The notes under the pieces are model-generated. The model had not been told where the DNA came from. It saw only the letters and a list, made by a program, of their open reading frames with translations, and did not search any database. A stretch of 64,000 nt of DNA from Ktedonobacteria bacterium (GTDB taxonomy: Bacteria; Chloroflexota; Ktedonobacteria; Ktedonobacterales; JACDGC01), in contig DAIDGU010000084.1 of NCBI GenBank assembly GCA_027459785.1, positions 62,001 to 126,000 of the forward strand. Direction: 5' to 3'. This document shows, piece by piece, positions 1 to 8,088 of the stretch. Position 1 is the first letter of the stretch; every line of letters starts with the position of its first letter. The translations under genes were made by a program, and so were the position numbers.

Positions 1-24
1 AACGATGCAACATAAGGGGGCAGC

Positions 25-1047
25 ATGCCTGTACAGACCAGCAGTTCATTAGCGCGCACGATTATGCGCTTGGGGAGCATCCTGGCCGTCCTCTTCGTGG
101 CGGCCTGTGGCAGTAGCAAAGCGAAAGTGCCGCAACCTACCCCGACGCCAACGCTGCCACCCTGCACCATCGCGGCGGCAGATCTGAGCCTTGGCTCTGG
201 TGGCACCACGAAATATACGCCTTTCAGCAATTATTCAGGGACATTACTCACAGAAAGTCCACCAGGCTTAACCCCTCTGTTGCAGGAAGCTGCGACCGCT
301 TTTGATAATGGCAACAACCATCAGACGAAAACGGTCATTACGAGCGCTGGCGCGGGAAACTCCCTCAAAGATGTCGCGTCGGGCGCGGTCAGCATCGGCT
401 TCTCTGATCTCTTTGCTTCGCAAAGTGGCGTCGGTGGCCTGACGGATACGCAACTTGCCGTGCAGGTGTATACCATGATCGTCAGTCTGGACTTGCAAAA
501 TAAAGTTACCGACCTATCCACCCAGCAGATCATCGACATTTTTTCAGGCCATGACACGAATTGGAATCAGGTGGGTGGTCCAAATGAAGCGATCAATGTG
601 ATCGCGCCACCGACCAATTCGGGCAGTGCGTTTACGTTCACCCATTATGTGCTGGGCAATGCGCCCGGCATGCTCAGCCAACCCACATCGGCGGTGGTCG
701 CCAACACAGCGGATGCGGTGGTGAACGATGTCGCCAACGTGCAAGGCGCAATCGGCTACGTCCCCACGAGTTACGTGGTGAACCCCACGGAGGCAAGCAG
801 CGTCACACCCATTTGCATCAATAGTTACAGCGCCACCGCTAAAGCCGTGGAAGCAGGCACGTATAGCTTTTGGGGCATCGAGCACGCCTATACGAAAACC
901 GGCGGCAACAACGGTTCTGTCGCGCAGGCGTTCATCGCATTCCTCCGCAGCCCCGCATTTCAAAACAGCTACCTTGTCAGAAGCGGCTTCCTGCAACTGG
1001 GCTTGGTGCCGGTGAGCGTGCTTGAAACGCATCAAGCATCCTCATAG
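25..1047 (+). CDS. PstS-like phosphate-binding lipoprotein
   Basis: A 340-residue substrate-binding protein of the PstS/PBP-like type, which would bind phosphate or a similar anion outside the membrane and hand it to an ABC permease. The N-terminus has a hydrophobic signal with a lipobox (VAAC, Cys about residue 28), then a Pro/Thr-rich tether and the binding-protein fold with a Ser-rich loop (SAGAGNS) typical of the family. A good Shine-Dalgarno (AAGGGGG) lies just before the ATG. No pstCAB genes follow; the next 400 bases are repeats. Substrate specificity cannot be read from sequence alone, so phosphate is inferred from family resemblance. Confidence 0.75.
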   Translation: MPVQTSSSLARTIMRLGSILAVLFVAACGSSKAKVPQPTPTPTLPPCTIAAADLSLGSGGTTKYTPFSNYSGTLLTESPPGLTPLLQEAATAFDNGNNHQTKTVITSAGAGNSLKDVASGAVSIGFSDLFASQSGVGGLTDTQLAVQVYTMIVSLDLQNKVTDLSTQQIIDIFSGHDTNWNQVGGPNEAINVIAPPTNSGSAFTFTHYVLGNAPGMLSQPTSAVVANTADAVVNDVANVQGAIGYVPTSYVVNPTEASSVTPICINSYSATAKAVEAGTYSFWGIEHAYTKTGGNNGSVAQAFIAFLRSPAFQNSYLVRSGFLQLGLVPVSVLETHQASS

Positions 1048-1083
1048 GGTTGTGGCCTGGCTTATTCCAATTTTGGGTACAGA

Positions 1084-1330
1084 CGGTGGCCATCGAGGCC
1101 GGACAGACAGGAATGTCTGTCCTCCGTGGTTGTGGAGAATGGCGGTCCGCCGGGGAAGGGTGACAGACAGGAATGGCGGTCCTCCGTGGTTGTGGAGAAT
1201 GGCGGTCCGCCGTTACCCATCAGGAATGGCGGTCCTCCGTTACCCATCAGGAATGTCTGCCCTCCGGTATCCATCAGGAATGTCTGTCCTCCGTGGTTGT
1301 GGAGAATGGCGGTCCTCCGTTACCCATATT
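1084..1330. repeat. tandem short repeats, GGAATGTC/GGAATGGC family
   Basis: A stretch of direct repeats. A 32-base block (CCTCCGTGGTTGTGGAGAAT followed by GGCGGTCCGCCG) occurs at 1121 and again at 1181, exactly 60 bases apart, and 27 bases of it recur at 1288. Shorter CCGTTACCCATCAGGAATG units occur in between. The words GACAGACAGGAATGTC and GGCGGTCC also make local inverted repeats. Related single copies occur near 9229 and 25405. This occupies the whole gap between the PstS-like gene and the ABC gene promoter. There is no spacer structure of a CRISPR array. Confidence 0.8.
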
Positions 1331-1347
1331 GATTATCCGCAAAGGTA

Positions 1348-1376
1348 TTACCACGTTCCGCGTTCAGTGCTATAAT
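1348..1376 (+). promoter_or_regulatory. sigma-70-type promoter for the ABC ATPase gene
   Basis: TTACCA at 1348 and a perfect TATAAT at 1371 are separated by 17 bases and lie 70 bases before the start codon of the downstream ABC ATPase gene. Predicted from sequence only. Confidence 0.5.
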
Positions 1377-1445
1377 GGCTCTGCACCCCTCCCCCGCCGT
1401 GGGCCGAGGGGTGGTCGCCGTGCGTGCGCAACGAGGGAGGCCAGC

Positions 1446-2492
1446 TTGGAACCGATCATCAGCGCGGAGGACTTGAGCAAAACGTTTCGGGTGGCGCGGC
1501 GGCGCGGCGGGATCGTCGGTGGGCTGCGCAGCATCGTGGACCCAGAAGTGCGCGAGGTAGCGGCGGTGCGCAGCATCACGCTGGCGATCGCGCCCGGCGA
1601 AATGGTGGGCCTGGTGGGGCCGAACGGGGCAGGCAAAAGCACGACGATCAAGATGCTGACGGGCATCCTCACGCCCAGCGGCGGGCGGGTGCGCGTGGCC
1701 GGTCTCGTCCCCGTGCGCCAGCGGCGCGAGCTGGCGGCGCGCATCGGCGCGGTCTTCGGCCAGCGCACGCAGTTGTGGTGGGATCTCCCGTTAATCGACT
1801 CGCTGCGGCTGCTGCAATATCTTTATCGCGTGCCGGCGGCGCGCTTCACGGCCAGCCTGGATCGCCTGCGCGCGATGCTGGCGCTGGATGAATTCAGCGC
1901 GACGCCGGTGCGCCAGCTTTCCCTGGGCCAACGCATGCGCGGCGACCTGGCGGCGGCCCTGCTGCACGAGCCGGATTTACTCTTTCTGGACGAACCGACC
2001 ATCGGGCTGGATGTCGTCGCCAAGGCGAACATCCGCGACTTCCTGCGCGAGATGAACCATGCGCGCGGCACGACCATCCTGCTGACCACGCATGATATGG
2101 ACGACATCGAGGCGCTTTGTCCGCGCATGCTCATCATCGACCACGGGCGCAAGCTGTATGACGGCACCGTCGCGGCCATCCGCGAACGCTTCGGCGGCGA
2201 GCGACAACTGATCGCCGTGCTGGACCCCGACGCGCTGCCCGCGCTGCTCCGCACCCCGGCTGGCACCGTCGCGCTGCCAGATCTGCCGGCGGGCGTGCGC
2301 CTGACGCGCACGGAAGGGCCGCGCTTGTGGCTGAGCTTCGCCCGCGACGCCATCCCCGCCCATGAACTGATCGGCTGGCTGGGGGCGCGCTATCGCTTGC
2401 GCGATATCACCTTCGCCGAACCAGAGATCGATGATATCATCCGCCGCATCTACACGGAAGGTCTCCTGTTGGAGGACAACGTTGCGCCATAA
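1446..2492 (+). CDS. ABC-2 type exporter ATP-binding protein
   Basis: A 348-residue ATPase that would energise an ABC-2 type exporter at the membrane. Walker A is GPNGAGKST, the signature is LSLGQRMRGD in place of LSGGQ, Walker B is LLFLDEP, and the H-loop is in LLTTHD. The part before Walker A with VREVAAVRSI and the C-terminal extension after residue 230 match the larger DrrA-like/viologen-exporter subfamily. The open frame extends 91 codons upstream into the tandem repeats, so the TTG at 1446, preceded by GAGGGAGG, is the likely start. Such ATPases usually sit beside one or two permease genes, but none follows here; the next gene is on the other strand. Confidence 0.85.
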   Translation: MEPIISAEDLSKTFRVARRRGGIVGGLRSIVDPEVREVAAVRSITLAIAPGEMVGLVGPNGAGKSTTIKMLTGILTPSGGRVRVAGLVPVRQRRELAARIGAVFGQRTQLWWDLPLIDSLRLLQYLYRVPAARFTASLDRLRAMLALDEFSATPVRQLSLGQRMRGDLAAALLHEPDLLFLDEPTIGLDVVAKANIRDFLREMNHARGTTILLTTHDMDDIEALCPRMLIIDHGRKLYDGTVAAIRERFGGERQLIAVLDPDALPALLRTPAGTVALPDLPAGVRLTRTEGPRLWLSFARDAIPAHELIGWLGARYRLRDITFAEPEIDDIIRRIYTEGLLLEDNVAP

Positions 2493-2508
2493 CCGCCGGG
2501 ATGTATAG

Positions 2509-3498
2509 TTACGTCTCTGCATGCCAGGCCGCCAGCACGGCGCGTTCACGGTCGGGTGATAAGCCCGCGCCCCAGGCGTGGTCGGCGGGGCGGGTGCGGT
2601 CCCAGGCCAAGGTGGCGCTGACCGTAGCGGCGAGAGGTCGGCAGGTGAGGCCGGCGGCGATGGCACGGGCGCAGTTCACGCGGTTGAAGGCCGCCATCTC
2701 GCTCGGCACCCACAGCGGCAGGTCGGACCACGGCGCGACTCCCTGCGCCGCCAGGAAGGCCGCGTTGACCCAGGTGAAACGCGCGTCGCTACCGCTGACG
2801 GCGCGACAGGTATCCAAGAGTGCGCCGAAGGTGAGCGGAGTGACGGGGCCGGTGGCGTTGAAGATGCCCGTCCGCTGGCCTTCGACCAGGCGAAGCGTCC
2901 ATTCCGCCAGATCGCGAGCGTCGATGCACTGCGCGCGGTCGGCAGGATCGTTCGGTGCAAGCACCTCGCCCCCCTGCGCGATGCGGTGCGGCCAGTAGGT
3001 GAAGCGGTCGGTGGGATCATACGGGCCGACGATGAGGCCGGGGCGGATGATCAGTGCGCGATCTGGCAGCGTTTGCGTGACGGCTTGCTCGCACAAGGCT
3101 TTCAGCGCGCCATACGTCGCGCCCGTCACTTCCTCCACTGTAGGATCGCTCAATGGCGCCAACGGCGCATCTTCGTCGGCATCCGGCGGCATGCCTTCGG
3201 CGAAGACCGAGATCGTGGAGATGAAGGTGTAGCTACCAATGTGATCGGCCAGCGCCGCCGCCGACTGGCGCACAAGGCGTGGCACATAGCCGCTGGTGTC
3301 GATGACGGCGTCCCACGTGCCGTCAGCCAGGGACGCTAAGGATGCAGTGCGGTCGCCGAGAATCTCCGTGACGCCGGCGGGAAGTTCCGCCGGGTGCTGG
3401 CCGCGATGGAAGATCGTGACGGTGTGGCCGCGCGCCTGAGCCGCTGCCACCAGATGTCGGCCCAGAAAGACCGTGCCACCGAGGATCAAGATCTGCAT
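2509..3498 (-). CDS. NAD-dependent epimerase/dehydratase-like protein
   Basis: A 329-residue extended short-chain dehydrogenase. It begins directly with a Rossmann nucleotide-binding strand (MQILILGGTVFLGRHLV), in which the usual GxxGxxG is GGTVFLG, and it carries NATGPV and RPGLIVGPYDPTDRF segments common in sugar-nucleotide epimerase-like proteins. It probably acts on a sugar or sugar-nucleotide in the cytoplasm; the substrate is unknown. The ATG at 3498 has an AGGAGG site 7 bases before it, which favours it over an upstream in-frame start. It runs convergently to the ABC ATPase gene, their stops about 16 bases apart. Confidence 0.75.
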   Translation of the reverse strand: MQILILGGTVFLGRHLVAAAQARGHTVTIFHRGQHPAELPAGVTEILGDRTASLASLADGTWDAVIDTSGYVPRLVRQSAAALADHIGSYTFISTISVFAEGMPPDADEDAPLAPLSDPTVEEVTGATYGALKALCEQAVTQTLPDRALIIRPGLIVGPYDPTDRFTYWPHRIAQGGEVLAPNDPADRAQCIDARDLAEWTLRLVEGQRTGIFNATGPVTPLTFGALLDTCRAVSGSDARFTWVNAAFLAAQGVAPWSDLPLWVPSEMAAFNRVNCARAIAAGLTCRPLAATVSATLAWDRTRPADHAWGAGLSPDRERAVLAAWHAET

Positions 3499-3576
3499 AG
3501 TGTCGCCTCCTATGCTATCACTGTAGCAGCACGCGGCGTGGCACGCCAAGGACAAACCCATGCGCAGAACATCAAT

Positions 3577-3966
3577 TCACTCTGCTGAGTCGGCGGCATG
3601 CTCGTCGGCGAGCCACTTGTGGCCCCAGCGTTGGATGGCGATGAACATCTCGTGCAGATCGTGGCCCGCCGCCGTCAGCTCGTATTCCACCCGCACTGGC
3701 GAGGTGGTGAGGACGCGCCGCTCAATCAAGCCCTTCTCTTCGAGGTCGCGCAAGCGTTCCGTCAACAGCCGATCCGAGATGCCGGGGATCGCCGCCAGCA
3801 GTTCGTTGAAGCGGCGCGGGCCGCACATCAGCGTCAGGACGATGGCACCCAACCAGCGCCGCCCGATGAATTCGACGGTACGGTGAAAGGTGGGGCAAAG
3901 TGATTCAAGCTCAGTAGTTGGCGGTTCATCCTGGACCGCATGCCTGGTTTCATCGCTATGCGTCAT
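3577..3966 (-). CDS. HxlR-family winged-helix regulator
   Basis: A 129-residue HxlR-type transcription regulator. The family hallmark, an N-terminal Cys-Pro just before the first helix (ESLCPTFHRTVEFIGRRW), is present. It is followed by the recognition helix region (FNELLAAIPGISDRLLTERL) and the wing (VRVEYELTAAGHDL). Many HxlR proteins sense electrophiles or oxidants through this Cys. The gene has an AGGAGG site and is divergent from the DoxX gene across a 143-base region that holds a strong promoter and two inverted repeats, so it probably represses doxX and itself. Confidence 0.85.
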   Translation of the reverse strand: MTHSDETRHAVQDEPPTTELESLCPTFHRTVEFIGRRWLGAIVLTLMCGPRRFNELLAAIPGISDRLLTERLRDLEEKGLIERRVLTTSPVRVEYELTAAGHDLHEMFIAIQRWGHKWLADEHAADSAE

Positions 3967-4024
3967 CAGTGACCTCCTGCATATGCTCTCACGCCCTCAG
4001 TATATCACATACAGCTTACGATAG

Positions 4025-4066
4025 GTAGCCTGGCTACTTGACATCGGCGACAATTAAGGCTATGAT
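4025..4066 (+). promoter_or_regulatory. doxX promoter with likely HxlR operator
   Basis: TTGACA at 4038-4043 and TATGAT at 4061-4066 with a 17-base spacer make a near-consensus promoter 44 bases before the doxX ATG. A perfect inverted repeat GTAGCC-T-GGCTAC (4025-4037) abuts the -35 element, and a second, similar GGTAACTTAC word lies after the -10. Binding here would block RNA polymerase. The assignment to HxlR is inferred from the divergent layout. Confidence 0.6.
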
Positions 4067-4109
4067 GTATAGGTAACTTACACTTAGTATCCTTAAAGGA
4101 GGATCAGCG

Positions 4110-4643
4110 ATGTCTGTCTCTTGGGGTTTGCTGCTAGTACGCCTGATCATCGGTTTCTTGCTGGTGGGGCATGGGGCGCAGAAGCTCTTCGGTTGGTTTG
4201 GTGGCGCTGGCTTTGGCAAAAGCGTCGGCATGATGCGCGCCATGCATTTTCGTCCGGCGGAGTTCTGGGCCGTGCTGGGTGGCGCGGGTGAATTCGGCGG
4301 TGGATTGCTCTTTATGGCGGGCTTCCTGTGGCCGCTTGGCCCCATCGCTATCATCGCCGCGATGCTGATGGCCATCGTGCGCTTCCACCTGCCCGGCACG
4401 CTTTTCGGTGCCAAGGGCTTCGAATATCCCTTGCTGCTGTTGCTGCTGAGCGGCATCGTGGGGTTGGTCGGACCGGGTCACTTCGCGCTCGATGTGGCGC
4501 TTCGGCTGCATCTGCCCACTACGCTGCTTTTCTGGCTCGGCCTGGTCGGTGCCGTCATCGTCGATGCCATCGGCTACTTCATCTCCGAGAGCGGCAAACA
4601 GGCGCACGCGCAGACGCAAACGCAGTCCGCCGCGCAGGGCTAG
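4110..4643 (+). CDS. DoxX family membrane protein
   Basis: A 177-residue integral membrane protein of the DoxX/YphA type with about four membrane helices (for example VRLIIGFLLVGHGAQKLFGW, PIAIIAAMLMAIVRFHL, and a C-terminal pair). The helix-1 signature GHGAQKLFGWFGG is the most conserved DoxX motif. Some family members take part in redox or thiol-stress responses, which fits the divergent HxlR regulator. The C-terminus is a short Gln-rich hydrophilic tail. The start is fixed by a strong AAAGGAGG site at 4096. Function beyond the family is not known. Confidence 0.85.
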   Translation: MSVSWGLLLVRLIIGFLLVGHGAQKLFGWFGGAGFGKSVGMMRAMHFRPAEFWAVLGGAGEFGGGLLFMAGFLWPLGPIAIIAAMLMAIVRFHLPGTLFGAKGFEYPLLLLLLSGIVGLVGPGHFALDVALRLHLPTTLLFWLGLVGAVIVDAIGYFISESGKQAHAQTQTQSAAQG

Positions 4644-4682
4644 CCGCCCACCGGCGCAACGCCTCCGGCTTTTTTCACAGAT

Positions 4683-4717
4683 ACAGGAGTCGGCTTCTGA
4701 ATGAAAGCGGCTCCTGT
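4683..4717 (+). terminator. hairpin after doxX
   Basis: ACAGGAG (4683) pairs with CTCCTGT (4711), giving a 7-base stem with partial extension, 40 bases past the doxX stop. There is no clear T-run after it, so a rho-independent terminator is only possible. The rest of 4718-4885 shows nothing recognisable. Confidence 0.35.
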
Positions 4718-4885
4718 GGCATCTTTCACCGACAGAACGAACCTCTGCTGCTGAGCGTTCTATCGCTTGAAAATAATACTTGTTCTTTGGTATGATGTCT
4801 CTATCGGAATACGCAAAGAGCAGTTTTTTGTTGAAATGGGGCGACGAAACGCATTGCCACCTGCTATACTATTGAGGAACGTATC

Positions 4886-5081
4886 ATGATGACTGTGCGC
4901 GATATCATCGCCATCATTGAGGCAGATGGTTGGTATCTCGTCGCTACTAATAGGTTCGCACCGACAGTACAAACACCCTACAAAAAAAGGTAGAGTCACC
5001 GTGCCAGGAAAAGCAAGCAATGCTGTTGCACCTGGCACTTCTGCCAGCATCTTCAAACAAGCACAGATAACAAGGAGATAA
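4886..5081 (+). pseudogene. hicA: hicA toxin gene broken by a one-base frameshift
   Basis: The first frame from the ATG at 4886 reads a HicA N-terminus (MTVRDIIAIIEADGWYLVATN) and then ends at a TAG at 4991. Moving to the next frame at 4953 restores the rest of HicA: GSHRQYKHPTKKGRVTVPGK and a C-terminus ending in IFKQAQITRR at a TAA at 5079. The catalytic His of the GSHRQY motif lies in the second frame, so the product as read would be inactive. One extra base near 4949-4952 explains this. HicA is a small double-stranded RNA-binding-fold mRNA interferase. Either the toxin is dead or the base is a sequencing error; the hicB partner just downstream is intact. Confidence 0.8.
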
Positions 5082-5083
5082 TT

Positions 5084-5299
5084 ATGCGCTACCTCATTAT
5101 TATCGAGAAAGCCGGCGACACCTACAGTGCCTATTGCCCTGATCTGCCGGGCTGCATCGCTACGGGCGCAACGATTGAAGAAACCAAAGAGAGTATGCGA
5201 GAAGCCATCGCGTTTCACTTAGAAGGCATGCTGGAGGATGGTGATCCTATCCCCCAACCCTCTGATGCTGAATGGATCGATATTCCCATTGCTTCGTGA
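5084..5299 (+). CDS. hicB: HicB-like antitoxin
   Basis: A 71-residue HicB-type antitoxin with the RNase-H-like N-terminal fold; the motif AYCPDLPGCIATGATIEE matches the family closely. The AAGGAG site at 5072 overlaps the end of the hicA frame, as expected for a coupled hicAB operon. It lacks the C-terminal DNA-binding domain of longer HicB proteins. With hicA broken upstream, this antitoxin may be an orphan. Confidence 0.85.
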   Translation: MRYLIIIEKAGDTYSAYCPDLPGCIATGATIEETKESMREAIAFHLEGMLEDGDPIPQPSDAEWIDIPIAS

Positions 5300-5467
5300 T
5301 GAAACTTTCGCGCTAAGTATCCGGCTCGTGTTGCCGTCCCACATGTCTTTTATGGCCACGAACAGTCTTCAGAAAACAGCATATGTGGGTTGCGCCGAAT
5401 GTTGGATGCGCTGCTGCTGCATATTTTATACTGCACTGTACGATATAGTAAAGGATGCGACCGATGC

Positions 5468-6706
5468 ATGGCGACGCGCTCTGATACCCCCACCACGGCC
5501 CGCGCGCAGCGGGCATTTTCATTACCGCTGGTGCTGACGGCGCTGGTCTTCGCCGGCTTCAATCTGCGCACGGTGCTGCTCGAAGTGCCACCGATCCTGC
5601 CATTGATCCAGCACGATCTGGGCTTGGATTACACAGTGACGGGCCTGGTGAATTCGCTGCCGCCGCTGATCCTGGGCGCGCTGGCTTATCCCGCCGCGCT
5701 CATCATCGGGCGCGTGGGCGCGCGCGGGGCGATGGCCGTGGCGCTGGTGCTGATGACGGCCTTCGCGCTGTTGCGGGCGACCGCGCCGAACGTGGGCTGG
5801 CTCTTCGCGCTGACGGTGCTGCTGAGCGTGGGCATCGCGCTGGGCCAAACGGCGGTGCCGATGTTCATCCATGAATACTTCCCACGCTTCATCGGCCAGG
5901 TGACGGCGGCATATTCCACGGGGTTGATGGTCGGCGAGGTCGTGGCGGCGGCGCTAACGGTGCCGTTGGTGTTGCCGCTTTTTGCCGGCGGTCAGTGGCG
6001 TGCGACCTTCGTCTTTTGGAGCGTGCCGGTGCTGGTGGCCTTCGTACTCTGGCTCCTCACCGTGCCGCGCCCGCCGACCGTGACGGCGGAAGCCGCCGCA
6101 GCGGCGCTCCTGGCGCGACCAGGGCGCGTCGGCCTGCGCTCCTGGCGTGTCTGGCAAAGCAGCCTGCTCCTGGGCGGCGGCTCGCTGCTCTTTTTCGGGC
6201 TGGATACCTGGATTCCGGTCTACTACCATCACCTGGGGCGCAGCGATGGCTCGCTGGCGCTGGCCGTGCTGACCCTGGCGCAATTGCCGGCCAGCCTGGC
6301 GCTGACGGCGTGGGGCCAACACATCGCCGGTCGCCCTATCGGCTTCGTTCTGGCCGGCGGCACGGCGTCGGTGGCGCTGATCGCCTGGTTCATCGCGCCG
6401 GTCGGCTGGGATGTCGTGCTGGCGGGTATCGCTGGCGCGGCCTCGGCGGCGATCTTCATCCTGGGCCTCTCGCTGCCGCCCTATCTGGCCTCCGGCGCGG
6501 GCGTGGCGCAGGTGAGCGGTATTATGCTGGGCATCAGCTATACCCTGGCTTTCGTCGGTCCCTTCATCGGCGGCGTCCTATGGGACACGACCCACATTCC
6601 CATCACCGCGTTTATCCCCATCGCGCTTGCCTGCATCGCCACAACCGTGCTGGGCGCGTTCCTGCCGGACCTGCGGCTGCATCCTTCGGCGCAGGCAGAT
6701 GGATGA
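5468..6706 (+). CDS. MFS transporter, CynX/NimT-like
   Basis: A 412-residue major facilitator superfamily carrier with about 12 hydrophobic helices in two halves. The FAGFNLRTVLLEVPP stretch of helix 1 and the loop RVGARGAM resemble the CynX/NimT (cyanate/nitroimidazole) group. A second half begins near residue 215 after a Pro/Ala-rich cytoplasmic loop. It would act at the cytoplasmic membrane as an exporter or uptake carrier; the substrate is unknown. The ATG at 5468 follows AAAGGA by 12 bases. It lies 168 bases after hicB and shares its strand, with no other partner gene. Confidence 0.75.
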   Translation: MATRSDTPTTARAQRAFSLPLVLTALVFAGFNLRTVLLEVPPILPLIQHDLGLDYTVTGLVNSLPPLILGALAYPAALIIGRVGARGAMAVALVLMTAFALLRATAPNVGWLFALTVLLSVGIALGQTAVPMFIHEYFPRFIGQVTAAYSTGLMVGEVVAAALTVPLVLPLFAGGQWRATFVFWSVPVLVAFVLWLLTVPRPPTVTAEAAAAALLARPGRVGLRSWRVWQSSLLLGGGSLLFFGLDTWIPVYYHHLGRSDGSLALAVLTLAQLPASLALTAWGQHIAGRPIGFVLAGGTASVALIAWFIAPVGWDVVLAGIAGAASAAIFILGLSLPPYLASGAGVAQVSGIMLGISYTLAFVGPFIGGVLWDTTHIPITAFIPIALACIATTVLGAFLPDLRLHPSAQADG

Positions 6707-6936
6707 TGGTGGTTGACGATGCCGTCAGTAACGAGCAAAACGTTGTCGGATGATCACCGGGGGCGATGCCAGTCGTCGCACGGTCGGCGGGGACGATGAA
6801 TATTTCGTCCCTATGTAACAACCATGCGAGTCTCCTCTTAAGGACACGCACCACGGTCAAACTTGTGCTATACTTGGGCAACTATCTGAACGTGGACAAG
6901 GACGCGCGGCAAGCGCGCCAGAAGGTGGAGCGCACG

Positions 6937-8088
6937 ATGGAACCGACACGCGATGACTTACTGGCCATGTATTATCTGATGAGCCTGACGCGGGCGCTGG
7001 AAGACGCGGTGGGCGATCTCGCGCAAAAACGCCGTATCGCTGGCGCGGTATATAGCGGGCGCGGATTGGAAGCGACGACGGTGGGGGCCGCGCTGGCGCT
7101 GGAGCCGGGCGATGTGCTGGCCCCCCAGCACCGCGACCTGGGGGCGCTGCTGGCGCGCGACGTGACGCCGCGCGAGATCATGGCGCAGTGGCTGGGCCGC
7201 GCGACGGCGCTGGACGGCGGGCGCGACGGGCAGGCGCACATCGGCGAGATGGCCGCGCGGCGCATCTTGCCAGCGACCGGCCTGCCGGGGCTGGCGCTGC
7301 CGGTGGCGGCGGGCGCGGCGCTGGCCGCGCGGCACGCGGGCGAACGGCGCGTGGTGCTGGCCTTCATCGGCGACGGCGGCAGCAACACCGGCGACTTCCA
7401 CGAGGCGCTCAACCTCGCTGCCACGCTGGATCTGCCGCTGATCTGCGTCATCGAGAATAATGGTTATGCGGGTGCCACCCCCACAAGCAGCCAGGTCCAC
7501 ATCAAGCACCTGGCCGACCGCGCGGCGGCTTACGGCATGCCGGGCCATGTGGTTGACGGCAATGATCCGCTGGCGATGCACGAAGTGACCGCGCACGCAG
7601 TGGAACGCGCCCGCGCCGGGCGCGGCCCCAGCTTGATCGAAGCCAAGACGTTTCGCATGCAGGGGCATAGCACCACGGACCAGGGCCATTACATGCCGCC
7701 CGCCGCGCTGGACGACTGGCGGCAGCGCGATCCTCTCGACCGTTTCTCCCGTCACCTGGAAAACCTGGGCTTGCTGAACGCCGCCCTGGTGCAGGAATAT
7801 GCCGCGCGCATCGCCCAGACGGTGCAAGACGCCCTCACCTATGCGCAAAACTGCCCCACGCCGGACCCCGCGACGTTGACCAACCACCTCTTTGCGCCCG
7901 CCACAGCGACCACCCCACCGGACGCCGCACCCATCGGCAACGCCGCCCCTGCTGCATCAATGAATGGGATGAATGGGCAACGTGCCGCCACGAGCGTAAC
8001 GCCCGATGTGACTATAAACGACGCGCCCGCCGCGAACCAGCGCGGGCCGCTGGCACCAGGCGTGGAAAGGAGCCGGGCGTGGAACTGA
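6937..8088 (+). CDS. pdhA: pyruvate/2-oxoacid dehydrogenase E1 alpha
   Basis: A 383-residue alpha subunit of a thiamine-diphosphate-dependent 2-oxoacid dehydrogenase (E1). The ThDP/Mg motif is GDGGSNTGDFHEALNLAA ending in ENNGYA, and the phospholoop region FRMQGHSTTDQGHY is present. Together with E1 beta it would decarboxylate pyruvate or a branched 2-oxoacid and pass the acyl group to an E2. The last 50 residues are a low-complexity Ala/Pro/Thr tail that is longer than usual. The ATG at 6937 follows GAAGGTGGAG, while the longer frame upstream has no such site. It overlaps the E1 beta gene by 10 bases, so the two are translationally coupled. No E2 or E3 gene follows. Confidence 0.88.
   Translation: MEPTRDDLLAMYYLMSLTRALEDAVGDLAQKRRIAGAVYSGRGLEATTVGAALALEPGDVLAPQHRDLGALLARDVTPREIMAQWLGRATALDGGRDGQAHIGEMAARRILPATGLPGLALPVAAGAALAARHAGERRVVLAFIGDGGSNTGDFHEALNLAATLDLPLICVIENNGYAGATPTSSQVHIKHLADRAAAYGMPGHVVDGNDPLAMHEVTAHAVERARAGRGPSLIEAKTFRMQGHSTTDQGHYMPPAALDDWRQRDPLDRFSRHLENLGLLNAALVQEYAARIAQTVQDALTYAQNCPTPDPATLTNHLFAPATATTPPDAAPIGNAAPAASMNGMNGQRAATSVTPDVTINDAPAANQRGPLAPGVERSRAWN

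Noticed and set aside
1084-1330. CRISPR-like array
   Set aside because: Repeats have no spacers of uniform length, unit sizes differ and no cas gene is nearby.
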